Below, piece by piece: positions 51,843 to 64,000 of a DNA stretch of 64,000 nucleotides. The first letter of the stretch is position 1. Each line of letters starts with the position of its first letter. The stretch is taken from assembly GCA_963402885.1 (NCBI GenBank), contig OY727096.1, positions 20,813,820 through 20,877,819 of the forward strand, read 5' to 3'. The notes below the pieces were generated by a model. That model had not been told where the DNA came from. It made no database searches and saw nothing but the letters and a program-made list of their open reading frames with translations. The position numbers and the translations under genes were made by a program. The stretch comes from Antedon bifida. Its lineage: Eukaryota; Echinodermata; Crinoidea; Comatulida; Antedonidae.

Positions 51843-53282
51843 TTGCGTTATATCCTATATGTGGGATATCCAAGCCTATCTGTTATCCGAGACAACAATA
51901 GTTATCTCATGTGTTATTAGACGAAGAAGAAGTATAGGCATCAATTGAATGATTCATTAAAAGTTTTGAAATTCACAACAACCACCAATTAAAACTAGAA
52001 TTTAATTCGTCACTTTGACGAATTATAGGTGATCATTTTTATCATTTTACTGAAATTAATTTTTTTTAAACATGCACGTACGTTAACATACGATCGGAAA
52101 ATGTTGATGTATGCCATCCTATTATATGCTTATAGTGCTGAGTTGTGCCTATATGCCATATACAATATGTACAGTATATACTGTATATCTATATACAGTG
52201 TAGCATAGGTGAAATTACGGGACACACATGTTCTAATTTTTTGGCATGATGACGTTATCAAACTAAACTTTAAGATGACAATTTCGAAAGATAATTAATT
52301 GAGCAAAAAAATATAAGATTTGGAAAAAAATTTGGCACGTAGAAGCGCTGTGCGCGCTCTTTGAATTGTGTATAACTTTGACGAAAAATATGAAAAAACT
52401 ACTTTTTCACTTCAACTGGCCATATGTTAACGTCACAACATCCGATAGGCTTAATTTTTATATGAATTAATATCTACATTTCATCAGCTTTCATAATAAA
52501 TTATAATCATCAAGGTAACCTTCAATTCTGAAGAGCTGTAAGATATTCAAATTTACTGCGAAGGTGAAATTACACGGCCTACGTTATTCAAGTTTTTACG
52601 CGTGATGACGTCATTATTATTATATTACTAACGATTTTTAATAAAGTCGAGCGTCATCACACTGATCTATCAATGAACGAAAAATGTAATTAACGAATTC
52701 GTAATGACCTTACACTAACGTAGTAGAACATTAAAAACATACAACTGTGTATGAACATAAGCTATATTCCGTCTAATTATTTACGGTGTTAATTTTCGTT
52801 TTAGTGCGTACCTTTAAGTGGCCGCAGTACGACGCAACGTCATTCATATTGTTTTGCATTTTAACTCGTGCATTGACCTTCGAATTGGGCTATATTCACG
52901 TATGATTACGGTGACAGAAAATGTATTTTCTTCTTTGTATTCTTAACGTGTCATCAGCATAAACATACTCGCTCGTCAATTTACGAGAACATTACTTTAA
53001 TTGCCTCAGCTAGTCGCAGCGTTGAGCATCGTTGACTGTATAAAGAATGCAAAACATATTTACATGATTGAGTTGGACACAAACCACGTAAAAAAGATGT
53101 TTCTCATTTATCACGAGAAAAGAAAAGATACTGATTACAATTGAATTGTTATTAGACACTAATAACAACCAAAAAATGTAATTCAGAATGCTATACATAA
53201 TGTTTTATAGAAATATCTTTTATTTATACCTTTTTATATAGAAACTAATATTTGTTTAAATAAAAAAGCTTCAATAATCCCA

Positions 53283-53370
53283 TTCAGTCGCGTACTCAAG
53301 TTAGTGTTTACCGACCAACCGACCGACCGACTGACATAGTGAGCTGTGAGTCGCGTTGCACGGACTAAAA
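53283..53370. repeat. Dispersed GGTCGG-rich repeat, copy 2 (inverted)
   Basis: gttagtgtttaccgaccaac, then cgaccgaccgactgacatag and tgagctgtgagtcgcgttgc: the inverted counterpart of 4898-4975, about 48 kb away. Confidence 0.7.
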
Positions 53371-56199
53371 AGGTAATGTAAAGTTTCATGGTAAGATTTT
53401 TATTAGACCAATGGCTAAGAAGACAGTCTGACCAAATGAAACGGACAATGATTAGGCCTATACCTTTTAATATCGGTATATTATATTATGCAATGTAATA
53501 CCATATTATATTATGCAATGTGATACCAGATGGTTCATGAATAATTTGTGTTAAATAAATATTGGTCGGGATTAAATTTACTGGTGTTCACTGTCGGCCA
53601 TGTAATTCAGATAAAATCTATTATATGAGTGAAAGGAATGTACCCCGTGGAGGGATTGAGTTATTTAACCATTGTGTCAAGTAACTTGGGTATGGTACTT
53701 CTGTAACATTCTTCCAATACACTATCTATATTATACACGAATATTCTTTGTATGGATTTTTACTGTTCCCAACTATCTTAAAATCGTAAACGCATCTGTG
53801 TATACTCGTTAAAAAAATATATTTTCCTCGTTGCGAACAACGATAATAATGACGTCAATGACTATATTTATGAGTAGCCCTACCATGGTTGTTGTGATAA
53901 TGACTAAAAATATAATGATGATGAAAAGTATGAACAAGTCTGATAAAGGATAATATATGTGTTTCTGATATAAGGGGAGGATGAATACAATAAAAAAAAA
54001 CCGTAACAATGGCCTAAGATGATGTGGTAAACAAAAAAATCCGAAAAACATAAACATGTCAAGCAAAACTATTTCTACACAAACACAAGTTTCGTTAAAG
54101 TTTAGTTTTAAAAAATATGGCATTATTGTGTGGGTGTGTGTGTATTACGATACATTCAGATGACGTATTCCGGCTCTTAGAATATTCATAAAAGCCAGCT
54201 ACATATAGCCGTAATTAAATATGACATTCGTCAGCAATATAACATTAGCAAGAGTAGCTGAATTACTATCCAATCACATAATAAATATGTCATCATAAAA
54301 GGTTGCCGATCACGATTTGATGTACAAATTAGATAAACGAAATCTCACAAATAGAAGATTTAAAAAAAAGATATTTTCAGAGAGTAATAAATCTTAAATG
54401 TATAATCTTCTTATGAAGGGAATGCGTGAGTTGTTTGTAAGTGTGACTATATATTAACTGAGTGAAGAAAACTAGTAAACTAATAAATTGTACCGATAAA
54501 TTTCATTCCAATTCGTTTATGCGATGTATTTTTAACTGACGAATTTCAAACCTAATAAAATGAATCAAACAGCTTATTTTCTTGCAAAAATATAAAGCTT
54601 GTTTCCACTAGGCAATTATATTGACACGAATGAAGTTTTGATAGGATGCACATTTTTAGAATAGAAAAGTAAAGGATTGATGTATATTATGATGGAATAC
54701 GATGCTTGTATTGGCTTCTTTGTGCAAACAGGCTGTTTCCCCGAGATATTTTTGGGCCTTTTGGGTCTCTCGTGTTGAGTTTTGTTTGTATCTGCGAGAT
54801 GACTTCAGTATTCAGGAACGGTCTGACGTCATCGTCTTCAAGTATTCCCATATTATTATTTTCATCTTATTTTAGGACTATGATGTAACTTTGAACTTTT
54901 AAACTTTTTTCCAATAAAATAACAAAGTGGGGGAACGGGCTATACAATGCTTACTTGTTTTAACATGTACCGGTACGTAAGAAGTGGAGAAAGTGAGACT
55001 CTATTGATTTTTCAATAATTCTTTATGACTAAATTGATATTTCTATCTTCAATGTTTATTGTTTCTTTTCAATGAATAATGTGATATTTTTATATGAAAT
55101 TTTATATGGTTAGCAAATGAATTTATAACGAGAAAATAAATTGAATGTAGCTATTTGATGTCATTCAAAGCTGGGTCAATTCCTCTGAAACTCCAACTAA
55201 GCGACATCGGCATCGCATCGTCGTACCATGTGCAGTACCAGCATTATTTCAGCACAGTACGGTAATTAGAATAATAATGTTTGAACAGACGTATTTAAAA
55301 ACATTACATCTCTTGAAATACCAAATTGTGAATGGAAATTCTATTTTATGACGTACGAAATTTCTATAATAAACATTTCTTATACTGTATTTATGAGTAA
55401 CGTGATCATGCACATTTTCGTGCATTTCTGGTTTAAACTAAAATTAAACAAGTTTCAGTATACTCTTCTTGGCATAACATCTGTGCCCATGCGCATCTAA
55501 CACCCAAAAAATGTCTATGGAAAAGAACGTTAATGAAAGATACCGTATCACACTATCATTTCTTAAGAAAATTAACTCAATTATACAAGACTCAATCCAC
55601 CCATTACACTCAGATATTATTATTAGATCAGGAAGGAGTGTACACTGTATATGACATGCAATTTATTTAATCAAAACTTTAAAAGATAGTAACTTTTAAT
55701 CATTTATTTAAATATTTATCACTTTATATTATTTAATGATCTACACGGTACAAAACATCTCAAAATTTACAATAAAGTAGACTTGTATCTTGTATCACTG
55801 TTATTATCATTTACGAAATCACATAATCGTTTATATTTAACTTGGATACAATTGAATCGCTTATTATATATACCCCTTTTATCGCCGTTGATGTATCTAT
55901 TATAAAGACAACATAATTTAGGGCCTAAAGTAAGCAAGGTCATTCAAAAGCTGAATAATTATGGATATTACGTCATTCACCACTTAGTCAATTTGTGACT
56001 TGTAATTTCACATTTATTTTAATCACACCTTGATCTTCTTTGCAATTTCTTAATACTTCAATCAATAATGTCCACAAATTAGACACGTAGACTTACATAT
56101 TGAATATTATATTTTACGGCATGAATATATTACAGGTTAATCCCTAACGGAAGGACAAAATGGCAATGTCACCGAAAGTGATTCGTAGGTCTACCACCA

Positions 56200-56590
56200 C
56201 AGCTTGGTTTCCACTAAGATTGGTTCCCGTCTGTTAATAAACGCCAAACGACGTAGGCGCAACGCAACCGAATTAACCAATGACAAGCGACATTTCGGAT
56301 AATCTATCGCTTGTGATTGGTCAAATTACTTACGGTACGTTGCGCTCACGTCCTTGCGTCTAATGCTTGGTTTCCACTAGAAACGAAAGGACGTATAACG
56401 TAAGTGATTTTACCAATCACAAGCGATAGATTATATTCAAACTGTCGCTTGTCATTGGTCAACACGCTTGCGTTGCGTTTACGTCCTTGCGTTACATTCT
56501 AGTGGGAACCAAGCTTTAGTGGGAACCAAGCTTAAATTGCGTTATTGCGCGTACTCTCTGCGTTGCGCCCAAGTGGGAACACGCTTAAAA
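56200..56590. mobile_element. Cluster of AAGCTTGGTTCCCACTAG hairpin elements (two or more copies)
   Basis: One copy runs from about 56203 (cagcttggtttccactaag) to about 56360. A second, almost fully palindromic copy runs from 56364 (gcttggtttccactag) to 56516 (ctagtgggaaccaagctt). A partial third end (agtgggaaccaagctt, then caagtgggaacacgctt) reaches about 56586. The arms include accaatcacaagcgatag and its inverse cgcttgtcattggt, so the single strand would fold into a long hairpin. Confidence 0.8.
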
Positions 56591-57519
56591 CATGAAATAC
56601 TCCAGTATATTATGTACACGATATTCAAAGCTTAACACCTGATATACATTTTAACTCCCAGTTTGTCATCATATAATGTACGAAATCCAGAATGTAGGCC
56701 AGATTGCACCTTTAAACATTTAGAATAAATATACGTGATATGATTGCTAATTTCAACTGAATGCGATGTATAAAACATAAATTATGAGTAATTGTGATTC
56801 AATCTTAAGTGCATCACACACGTATCACGTATGAGTTAAAATTATGAATGATAAATGAATAAACAACGAATTGTTGTTATGGGTTATCGGTATTATAAGG
56901 ATTACGATGTGAGCACCAAAGACCACGAAGTAGAGGGTGTTTAAGTACATGCACAACAACAATATTATTCAAAAGTATTATGTATTAATGTGGGGAAGTC
57001 GAAAGGCCGATTGTTTATCCAAAAGGCATTATAATATTACTTTTAGTTGTGTGGAAATGGACGACTAAACAATTGAGCCGGTTTTTACAAAAACCACAAC
57101 CATTGTTTTTCTTTTGATTCATTGATATTTATTATTATTTTTCATCTGTAAGTTTATACATCTACTAGTACTACTGTCATTGAATACTCTTTTAAAGGTT
57201 GATATTTCTCATACACATATGATTTAAAACAGCCACTCTCTAGACTATGAATAGGGCCTACTTTCTTCTTAAAAAACAAATGACAAAAGTACACACTGAA
57301 TATAGCTTAATTGAATTATTATTGAATTTAATTAACTATTGTGACGTAAATATTGGCCGCCATCATATGCTTGTGTAGTATTTATGATCAGTTAGCTGTG
57401 ATTTTAAATTGAAATGAATGCAATTAATAAGCTTCACTGTTATTGGATTGAAATTTCATTCATTCATGCCTCACTAAAATGGTGTCAATATAGAAATTAA
57501 GATATCTTTATAGGAACTG

Positions 57520-60500
57520 TTATAACCATAACTGAGGAACATTTGTTTGTTGGAATGTGTTTCTTGTAGTTGTTGATAGTTGTACTGTCGTAGGACTGCA
57601 GGTTGTCATGATCTCCATATGGTCCTCCCCGAGACTGACACCAGAGTCAGGGGTTTGTGGGGATGGAATGTTATGGTCATACGTATACGGTGTCAAGTTG
57701 ATAGGAAGGTACTCTGGCCTTGGCTGGGACTGGTTTAGCAGCCTAGCTACCTCGGGACATAGAAGATCATCATGGGCACTACCTGCCAGAGTTTGTCTTT
57801 GGTTAAAGGTATAATCATCACAAGGCTGATGAACATCAAAGCCAGGCGGAACTCGATTGTCAATTGTGTTCGTTGTATCATCATTTTTAGGTACATTTTC
57901 ACACGGAGTCAATTGTTCCTTCGGCCTAACATCATCGTCACTGTGGCAGATATTTACAGACGGTAAATCGACTACACACTGATCTGCCAACCCTTGTTTT
58001 AGCGCCGTCGTCTCTTCATAAGATTTCTTTGGCGGAACAATGTTATCTTGGACAAATAGATTGTTCTGATTTACATCCAGTACTGTGTTTCCAGTGAAGT
58101 TACCAGCAGATGATGATGGTGATGGCGGCTCATACCGAACTCTTTCCAATTTGAATTTAATTCGTCTAAGGCAATCGAGTTCGTTAGGCGGTTGGAGCTG
58201 TGCCATTTGTCGATTGCATTTGATCCAACTCTGTTTAGGTTTTGTGTACTTTGAGTTTTCTTGATTCCAGTCTGAGCCTTTGGCTATTTTCAGACGCAGT
58301 TGCTTTGAGCTGTTTTTGTAGTCTAGTTTAACGTCATCTGACCCTATGGGCTCACTGGTCGTGTGGCTGTAACAATTAGCATACTGTAAAAATAACAGAA
58401 TTAGTGCAATTAATATAAAGCTCAAATAAAACTAAAACTTGAGGCTACACATGAACAAATTATACTACAAGTATAAGAAGGTTCTATTCCAACGAAGGAA
58501 TTGTTTTAAGTCAACAATTCTCAATCATTTTACGATGACTCAGAGAAAAATAGTTATAGTATCAAAGAAATAATAGGCTTGTATAATAATATCCATTTTG
58601 AAGAAAAATGTTGTAATTATTAAACGCTAAAATTAATAAAAACATTTCATTTATATATATGTATTACTATCAATAGAAATTCAAGTACAGTGCAAACAAT
58701 GCAAAGCAGTTATCGTCCATTATTGTGAATTAATACAGTTTATAAGAATAAGTAGGGTTTCACAAAATAAGCAATTCAAATCTAGAATAGTGCTATTATT
58801 ATTATTATTATCATATATCTTTGAAAGCAAACAGTATACAGACAATAAAACCGTTTAATAGAGGTTTCAACGAATCATTAGATGATGGATCATAAAGCCA
58901 CATCCTGATTCAATTCCAATTAAAACCAGTATACAATTTATGATTTGAAGAGTTCGATAACATCGGTCTTATAATTAGTATGTAATTTAATTCTCGAATG
59001 TATAAACACGAACAAACAAATGTGTAAACATTAAGGATGAGAATCTAAGAAATAGTAAAACGAAGAGACTCGAAGTTGACACCCTGCCACTAACCCACTG
59101 GGATGTAATGGTTTCCAACCTAGGCCTCTACTTTAATTATTAAAGCGTTATTTTGAAGTACGGAGCATGGAGTTTCTCCGACAACATAGTTAAATTTGGC
59201 GATTCAGGAAATGGTGATCTAAACACGTATTGTTCATTAACATGATCATTATTCATTAATAGAATATGTTTATAAATCATTATAAGCACCTGAATGTACT
59301 GTATTTCTACATTATGTCACTAATGTCCATTATCAAGGCAAATTCTCAGATACAGTGTATGTAATAAATTAGAATGTAAACTTTGTATTATATCACTCAG
59401 AATACAAATAGTTACTAATTGGCATGACTCTCCTTAACTATACAAACGATAAACATTGTAAATCTTAATTACAATTTGTAGTATCGATTTGTACAAGTCT
59501 ACGGACACATTCACTATTCTGTTTCCCCAAGCTTCACAGATGGTAATGCAGTTAAAATCTATAATACTGGTACAAACTAAATATAAGTTAGCCCGCCGGC
59601 GGATGCGGATAAATTTAGATCGTGGTTGACGCAAAGCAACGTAAATGTACACCATAGAATATGGACACACTATAATAAAACTATTATTGGATTGGTTCAT
59701 TAATTGTTGGAATAGGCTATGGTGCTTTTGATTAAGGTTAAGTTTCACGTCTTCTAAGAAAGTATCTTTATATCAGTTATCTACTTATCTTTTTGAAACA
59801 ATTGTGTCCCTTCAAATTTACCCAAACAACTATATAGTTGGTGGCAGTGTATGATGAGTCACGTACCAATTGACGCCCCTCGAAAACATTTATCGTATGA
59901 TTTTGTTTATGTTTTTGTTTCGTTTCAAACTGAATGAACTGGATCTGGAGAATATTTGTAGGGTTTCTGCATAATAAATACAGTAATATCTTACCTCTTT
60001 TCTGGGACTTAAAACATGTTTTCGTTTCTTGGATCTACGGATTGAATTTTTGTCTTCCTTTAGTCTGTAAGAAACAAATAAATAATCAAAATCTTGCTCA
60101 TAATGTGAATTTAGATACATATCAATGTATGTATAGTTTTAAATAATAGGCAATAATGATTCTAGACTAAAATGAAGTTAATCTGAACTCTTGAGACTTG
60201 ATAAGCCATGGATTAAGAATCAACTGCGTTTTGGGTATTAAGAGCGGGATTAAGAGGTCTTATCGGTATGGAAATAAATGCCACAGAACCTTAAGATACA
60301 TAGTATGTAAGTATAAAGTAACCCCAGTCATAGTTATTGCCGGATTTATGTTTCATACACGGAAACATTTCTCAGAGGAATGGTTTGTGAACTAATTTTG
60401 ATTTCATTCAGAGTTCGTAAGCTCTATTCTTTCGGGAGATGATGATTTCTACGGGTCACAAGCCCACGGAGACTGATAAAAATGTAACATTTAATACAGG

Positions 60501-62491
60501 AAATATTAACATTTAATCAATGAATATGACTTTTGTTCACTACACGTAGGGTCTGTCATGTTGAGATATACTATAGTCTCTGAATGAGGCCATAACCCGC
60601 ATACTACTGGGAGTGAATAATTCAGTTAGACAGTGTTATGTCTGATTTTGAAGAAAGACCGACATTAATAGCATTTATACTGCCTTCTTCATCTCTAATC
60701 GTGTTGGCATACCCGAGTAATGAATTTTCAAGTTAAACTCTTTATATTTTTTGCTCTTTTTATCCATTTCTAATAAATTAACTGAACAAAATTGGTTGAA
60801 CGGAACTCAATAGTGTGAATGGAGCTCGTGACGTCATTGCGTGAGTGTGAAACATCTCTTATTACCTTTCCTGTATTTCGAATAAGCGTATGAGCCCACG
60901 GTCAAGTATATTATCCTCTGGTTCCCATGTATTCGACCTGCGAAGCAAACAGAATATATAATGATATTTAATTCAATTAGCTGGTGTAGGCCTACTAAAG
61001 TGCAGAATTTGAAAAAGAGATGTTTTTGTCATCGAACTTTGTTACTGTAAACGTTTGGAAAATGTTTAGCAAACGATTTTTGAATAGCATAATTTGCATT
61101 TCTAATATTCATTATTTATTTCGGAAATTCTTGTATTCACAGATGAAACAGATAATAGTGTAGTTTCTCCCATATTATATACATTGTCAACGCTTTTTAG
61201 CAAGCCAACAGATGTTTGGCTGAATGGGTCTCTAGCTTTCTTTCAAAAAAACATATCTTTTCAAGTATCTCTTCGTTCCAAGCAACTCTCATAAAATATA
61301 ATATTACCCGTACATTCGAGATGTTTGATGTTAAAATACTAATGTAAGAACATAATTTTTTATTTAATCATAATTAGGAAGCAGCATGCTGAAAATATAA
61401 AAATAAATAATTCTTGGTAACTTTTATTAGTTTTTTTAACCAATTCAATTTTGAAGAGTCGTGTTGGAAAACCCAGGAACAGTATAGGCCTATGTATTAT
61501 TGCCATCCAGACCAGTTGTTTTTAACAATCCCAGGGTACCTTAAACAATACGGACAGATAACAATAGTACAGGCACGGAATACATCAATGTGGTTTTCAA
61601 CTTATGTAAAAACACGTATACCATTTTGATAATGTCTTGTTGGGTTTCTTAACGATTTCCTGTATGGAATTAACCACAGCATTATGATATTTAAATTGCG
61701 TGTCTGTTTCAATATAATGAAGACCTTCGTTGAAATGAAGAATTATAATCACAATTTTTGGTAAAACAATAGGCCTAATAGGGCCTACTTTACGAAAAAG
61801 ATTGGTGTGCATTGTCGAACCACAATGCTTATTAATTTGTTTTTAAATATACATGTTTTCGCTTGAATGTTCATTATGTAAACAATTCATCTTACTAAGA
61901 ATAATACAGATCCATGTCTTTTTATTCTAGCAAGCGACTTGTGTTTTGCCAACTCATTTTAACACATTTTATCACGTTTACTGACAATAATATGGCTACG
62001 TGACGCTTAATTAGCCTGCATCACGGTTCGATCACGGACTAATCCGCATAATTACGGGCCTAGGCCAACGTGGCAAACTATTATTCCGAGTACGAGGACT
62101 GAGAGGTCACGATCAATATTTTGTGGTTATGATTATCATATTATTTATTTAGAGTGCAACGTACTCGGTTTTTAAACTTTTAATTGTTTTGCTATATATT
62201 ATATACGGTACAGGTAAGTACGGTTAACCAACCGAACACAAACAAGATGGATGAAAACAAAAATAGAAAAAATATTTGCAATATCTGACTCGCTAAACCT
62301 AACTATAGTGGGCTCCTTGGTTAGCGATATGATGAATTATGGATTACGTGGCATGACGTGATGTAGCGTGATTGTGCGTGACGTAATAATGCACGTGACT
62401 TTTAAATTCCAACTAACCACTGAAAAAAAACCCATTTTGCTACTTACTTGTTCGACCAACCTCTCCATTTCACCAAATACTCGATGCGACC
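57520..62491 (-). CDS. Larger chromobox (Polycomb-type chromodomain) gene, 3' part, at least 349 aa
   Basis: Exons: 62491-62448, 60937-60866, 60064-59995, 58383-57520 (stop at 57520). All GT-AG and in frame. The chromodomain core reads GRIEYLVKWRGWSNK then SNTWEPEDNILDRGLIRLFEIQER, the CBX/Polycomb pattern for reading methylated histone H3. The next exon is basic (RRSKKRKHVLSPRKE). The last exon is one 288-codon block containing LRLKIAKGSDW, a Pro/Ser-rich patch and PEYLPINLTPYTYDHN; I see no chromoshadow domain and no clear Polycomb C-terminal box. The 5' end is missing: at least the first part of the chromodomain and the start codon lie upstream. The central 44-nt exon has the same length and phases as in the paralogue at 50385-50342, supporting tandem duplication. 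Chromodomain identity is strong; subfamily (CBX2/4/6/7/8 or other) is open. Confidence 0.8.
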
Positions 62492-62625
62492 CTAAATGGA
62501 AAACAAATGTTATCTTTAGGATTGCAATTGTTTATTTGTTTTGCGTCAGGATGTTTAGTAATTGGTCTGACGTAATTTGTACTTTATACTAAGTACATTG
62601 AGAATATTTGCTAACAAATAAGTAA

Positions 62626-62698
62626 TTATCGGGTGGGACTCGAACCCACGACCTCCAGATCACTAGCCTGGCTTTCATACTGGCCGAGCTTGCTTGAA
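62626..62698 (-). pseudogene. tRNA-Thr(AGT)-like sequence, probably a tRNA pseudogene or SINE head
   Basis: On the - strand: a 5-bp anticodon stem CCAGG/TCTGG around a 7-base loop CTAGTGA (anticodon AGT), a T arm GTGGG-TTCGAGT-CCCAC with an intact B box, and an A-box-like GCTCGGCCAGTATG. Total length of 73 matches a tRNA. The acceptor stem halves (TTCAAGC and CCGATAA) mostly do not pair, so it is not a working tRNA. It sits just upstream of the 44-nt chromodomain exon, in an intron. Confidence 0.55.
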
Positions 62699-63942
62699 CT
62701 GATGGCCAGGGTTTAGATTTGGGCCCAAGTAAGCAGCGGATACTTTGGTATAAATTACTTAAAAGAGTAGGGCAAACATGTGACCAAATGTTATCTTATT
62801 GACATTTCAACTTATTTCTCAACCTGTAATTTGTGTGAACGTTAACTCAATTCAAATGGGAAAAGAGAAATCTAATATATGGTTCACTGATTACATGAAC
62901 AGAAAGTTTGTATAATATACAATTGAAGCTTAAAATTGGGAAGTTTAATCTAAAAATCCTCGGGTATTTCCATCCGTAAGAAAACTATAAAGTGGAAAAA
63001 TTGGGTAAGTAGGTCTAAAATATAAAATAATTGTTAGTTTCACATCCGGGTTTGAAATTGTTGTTCTTGCTGAGGGAAATGTTTATTTGTTTTTATAATT
63101 ATAGGAATAATATTCTATAATAAATTTGTTTGTACGTTCCTTTCGGTTCCGTAGTTATTGAAAAAGAAACAATTTTATAGAAAAATTATTTTAAAAAAAT
63201 AAAGAAATTGAATTGACTATTTGGTTTAACTTTAACAACACAAGTAACCAATATCAACAATCAGCTTTTTAGTAGAAAAGTTAAAGTTGAAAGTATAGCC
63301 ACATTTCCGTGTTCAAAGATAAATATTAATGTTGATAATTAAGTGCCTGGTAGTTTTTTATAAGCCAAACATCTCCAGAGCTTTCTTTTTCTTTTTGTAA
63401 GTTGTTTTTATATGGATGAAATATTTCCAAAATAAAAGAAATTGAAAGGATAAATAGTTTAGTAATAACAGTATTCTCAACCCACTAATGGCATATATAT
63501 ATATATATCTGTCTATTAATCAAAGTATAACAAGAGTGAGCATTTTAGCAATTAAACAACATTAAGACACATTGTAGCATCTCGAGAAAGTTCGATCTAC
63601 CAAACGAAATAAATTAATATAATATTATAAATATTAATATAAATAATAAATTGAAATATAATAATGGTTTATTCGAACAATGCTTATCAAAAACATATGT
63701 GCAACTTATTCACTGTTAAAATTTGAGAAAATGTATAAAAAGGGCATGATTTGGTTTAATCTGTTTCAGGGTACCGGTATTATTTAAATGTTCCAAAGAC
63801 AAAATTCGTAAACTTTTACAACAGCATGTACATTAGTATAAAATGGCATGGATATAAACGAAGATATGGATAATTAAATAAACGAAGACTTTTAACATAA
63901 ATAACTTCAGGTCACTTCTTCCAGTCTTCTATAGGAGAGTAC

Positions 63943-63990
63943 CTCAGTCTTTTTATTGCCATTTATGCCTACAATACAAGCCTTAAAATA
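63943..63990 (-). CDS. Possible upstream chromodomain exon of the larger chromobox gene
   Basis: On the - strand an acceptor ATTACAG precedes 48 nt in phase 0 encoding YFKACIVGINGNKKTE, followed by a GTACTC donor. Joined to the next exon it gives ...ACIVGINGNKKTE|GRIEYLVKW, which resembles the first strand of a chromodomain (aromatic, then I-V, then basic turn) but with two or three extra residues before the GR. The fit could be chance, and the donor is weak. If real, the start codon lies beyond the window. Confidence 0.35.
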
Positions 63991-64000
63991 CTGTAATATA

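Larger units (their letters stand above)
50895..57519. other. Spacer between the two chromobox genes
   Basis: No coding exon was recognised. The left end should hold the promoter of chromobox gene 1. The region contains palindromic MITE-like elements (51718-51840, 56200-56590 and a stub at 54594) and an inverted GGTCGG-type repeat (53283-53370). Open frames at 51438 (132 codons, +) and 53809 (104 codons, -) have no recognisable features and the first overlaps a MITE. Confidence 0.5.

Noticed and set aside
62626..62698. Functional tRNA gene
   Set aside because: Acceptor stem halves do not pair and the D stem has a mismatch.

Overview
This is nuclear DNA from an animal: intron-rich, AT-rich, with long introns, GT-AG splice sites and vertebrate-like gene families, but no bacterial or viral organisation. 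The recurrent word TAGGCCTA, the short MITE-like repeats and the echinoderm-like fascin suggest a marine invertebrate deuterostome, possibly an echinoderm. That placement is inference from composition and family resemblance, not a database result.

Five protein-coding loci could be assembled exon by exon; four of them have a consistent reading frame from first to last exon (with one doubtful terminal exon), and one runs off the right edge. (1) + strand, 5740-13989: an 8-exon gene for a 349-residue secreted protein of the C16orf89 / DUF4735 family. (2) - strand, 33261 down to about 18304: a gene of about 32 exons for a VWA3A-like protein of about 1300 residues, built as three copies of a [WLxxxGL - WLLxxSRRxFG - VWA] module. 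(3) - strand, 43524-35772: fascin, 4 exons, 488 residues. (4) - strand, 50894-46282: a small 169-residue chromobox protein, 5 exons. (5) - strand, from beyond the right edge to 57520: a second, larger chromobox gene with the same chromodomain exon pattern, making (4) and (5) a head-to-tail tandem pair.

Layout: 1-5739 holds no recognisable gene. 5740-14930 is the C16orf89-like gene and its probable 3'UTR. 14930-18300 has no gene but contains a CpG-rich promoter-like patch at about 16260-16400. 18300-33261 is the VWA3A-like gene, whose introns carry two families of short inverted-repeat elements. 33262-35771 is a spacer with a 21-bp minisatellite and forkhead-like motifs next to the VWA3A start. 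35772-43524 is fascin with a 5.8-kb first intron. 43525-46281 is spacer. 46282-63990 holds the two chromobox genes, separated by a spacer rich in palindromic MITEs. A degraded LINE 3' end and a tRNA-Thr-like sequence lie inside chromobox introns.

The neighbouring genes do not form a pathway; this looks like ordinary animal gene order. The most unusual features are structural. A seven-copy, roughly 94-bp intronic tandem array reproduces the 3' splice site and first bases of the following exon of the C16orf89-like gene. A 27-bp minisatellite, open on both strands, sits at the 3' end of the VWA3A-like gene. The VWA3A-like protein has three VWA modules, of which only the last keeps a canonical metal-binding motif. 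The two chromobox paralogues share an identically sized 44-nt chromodomain exon. I did not find a convincing new molecular system.
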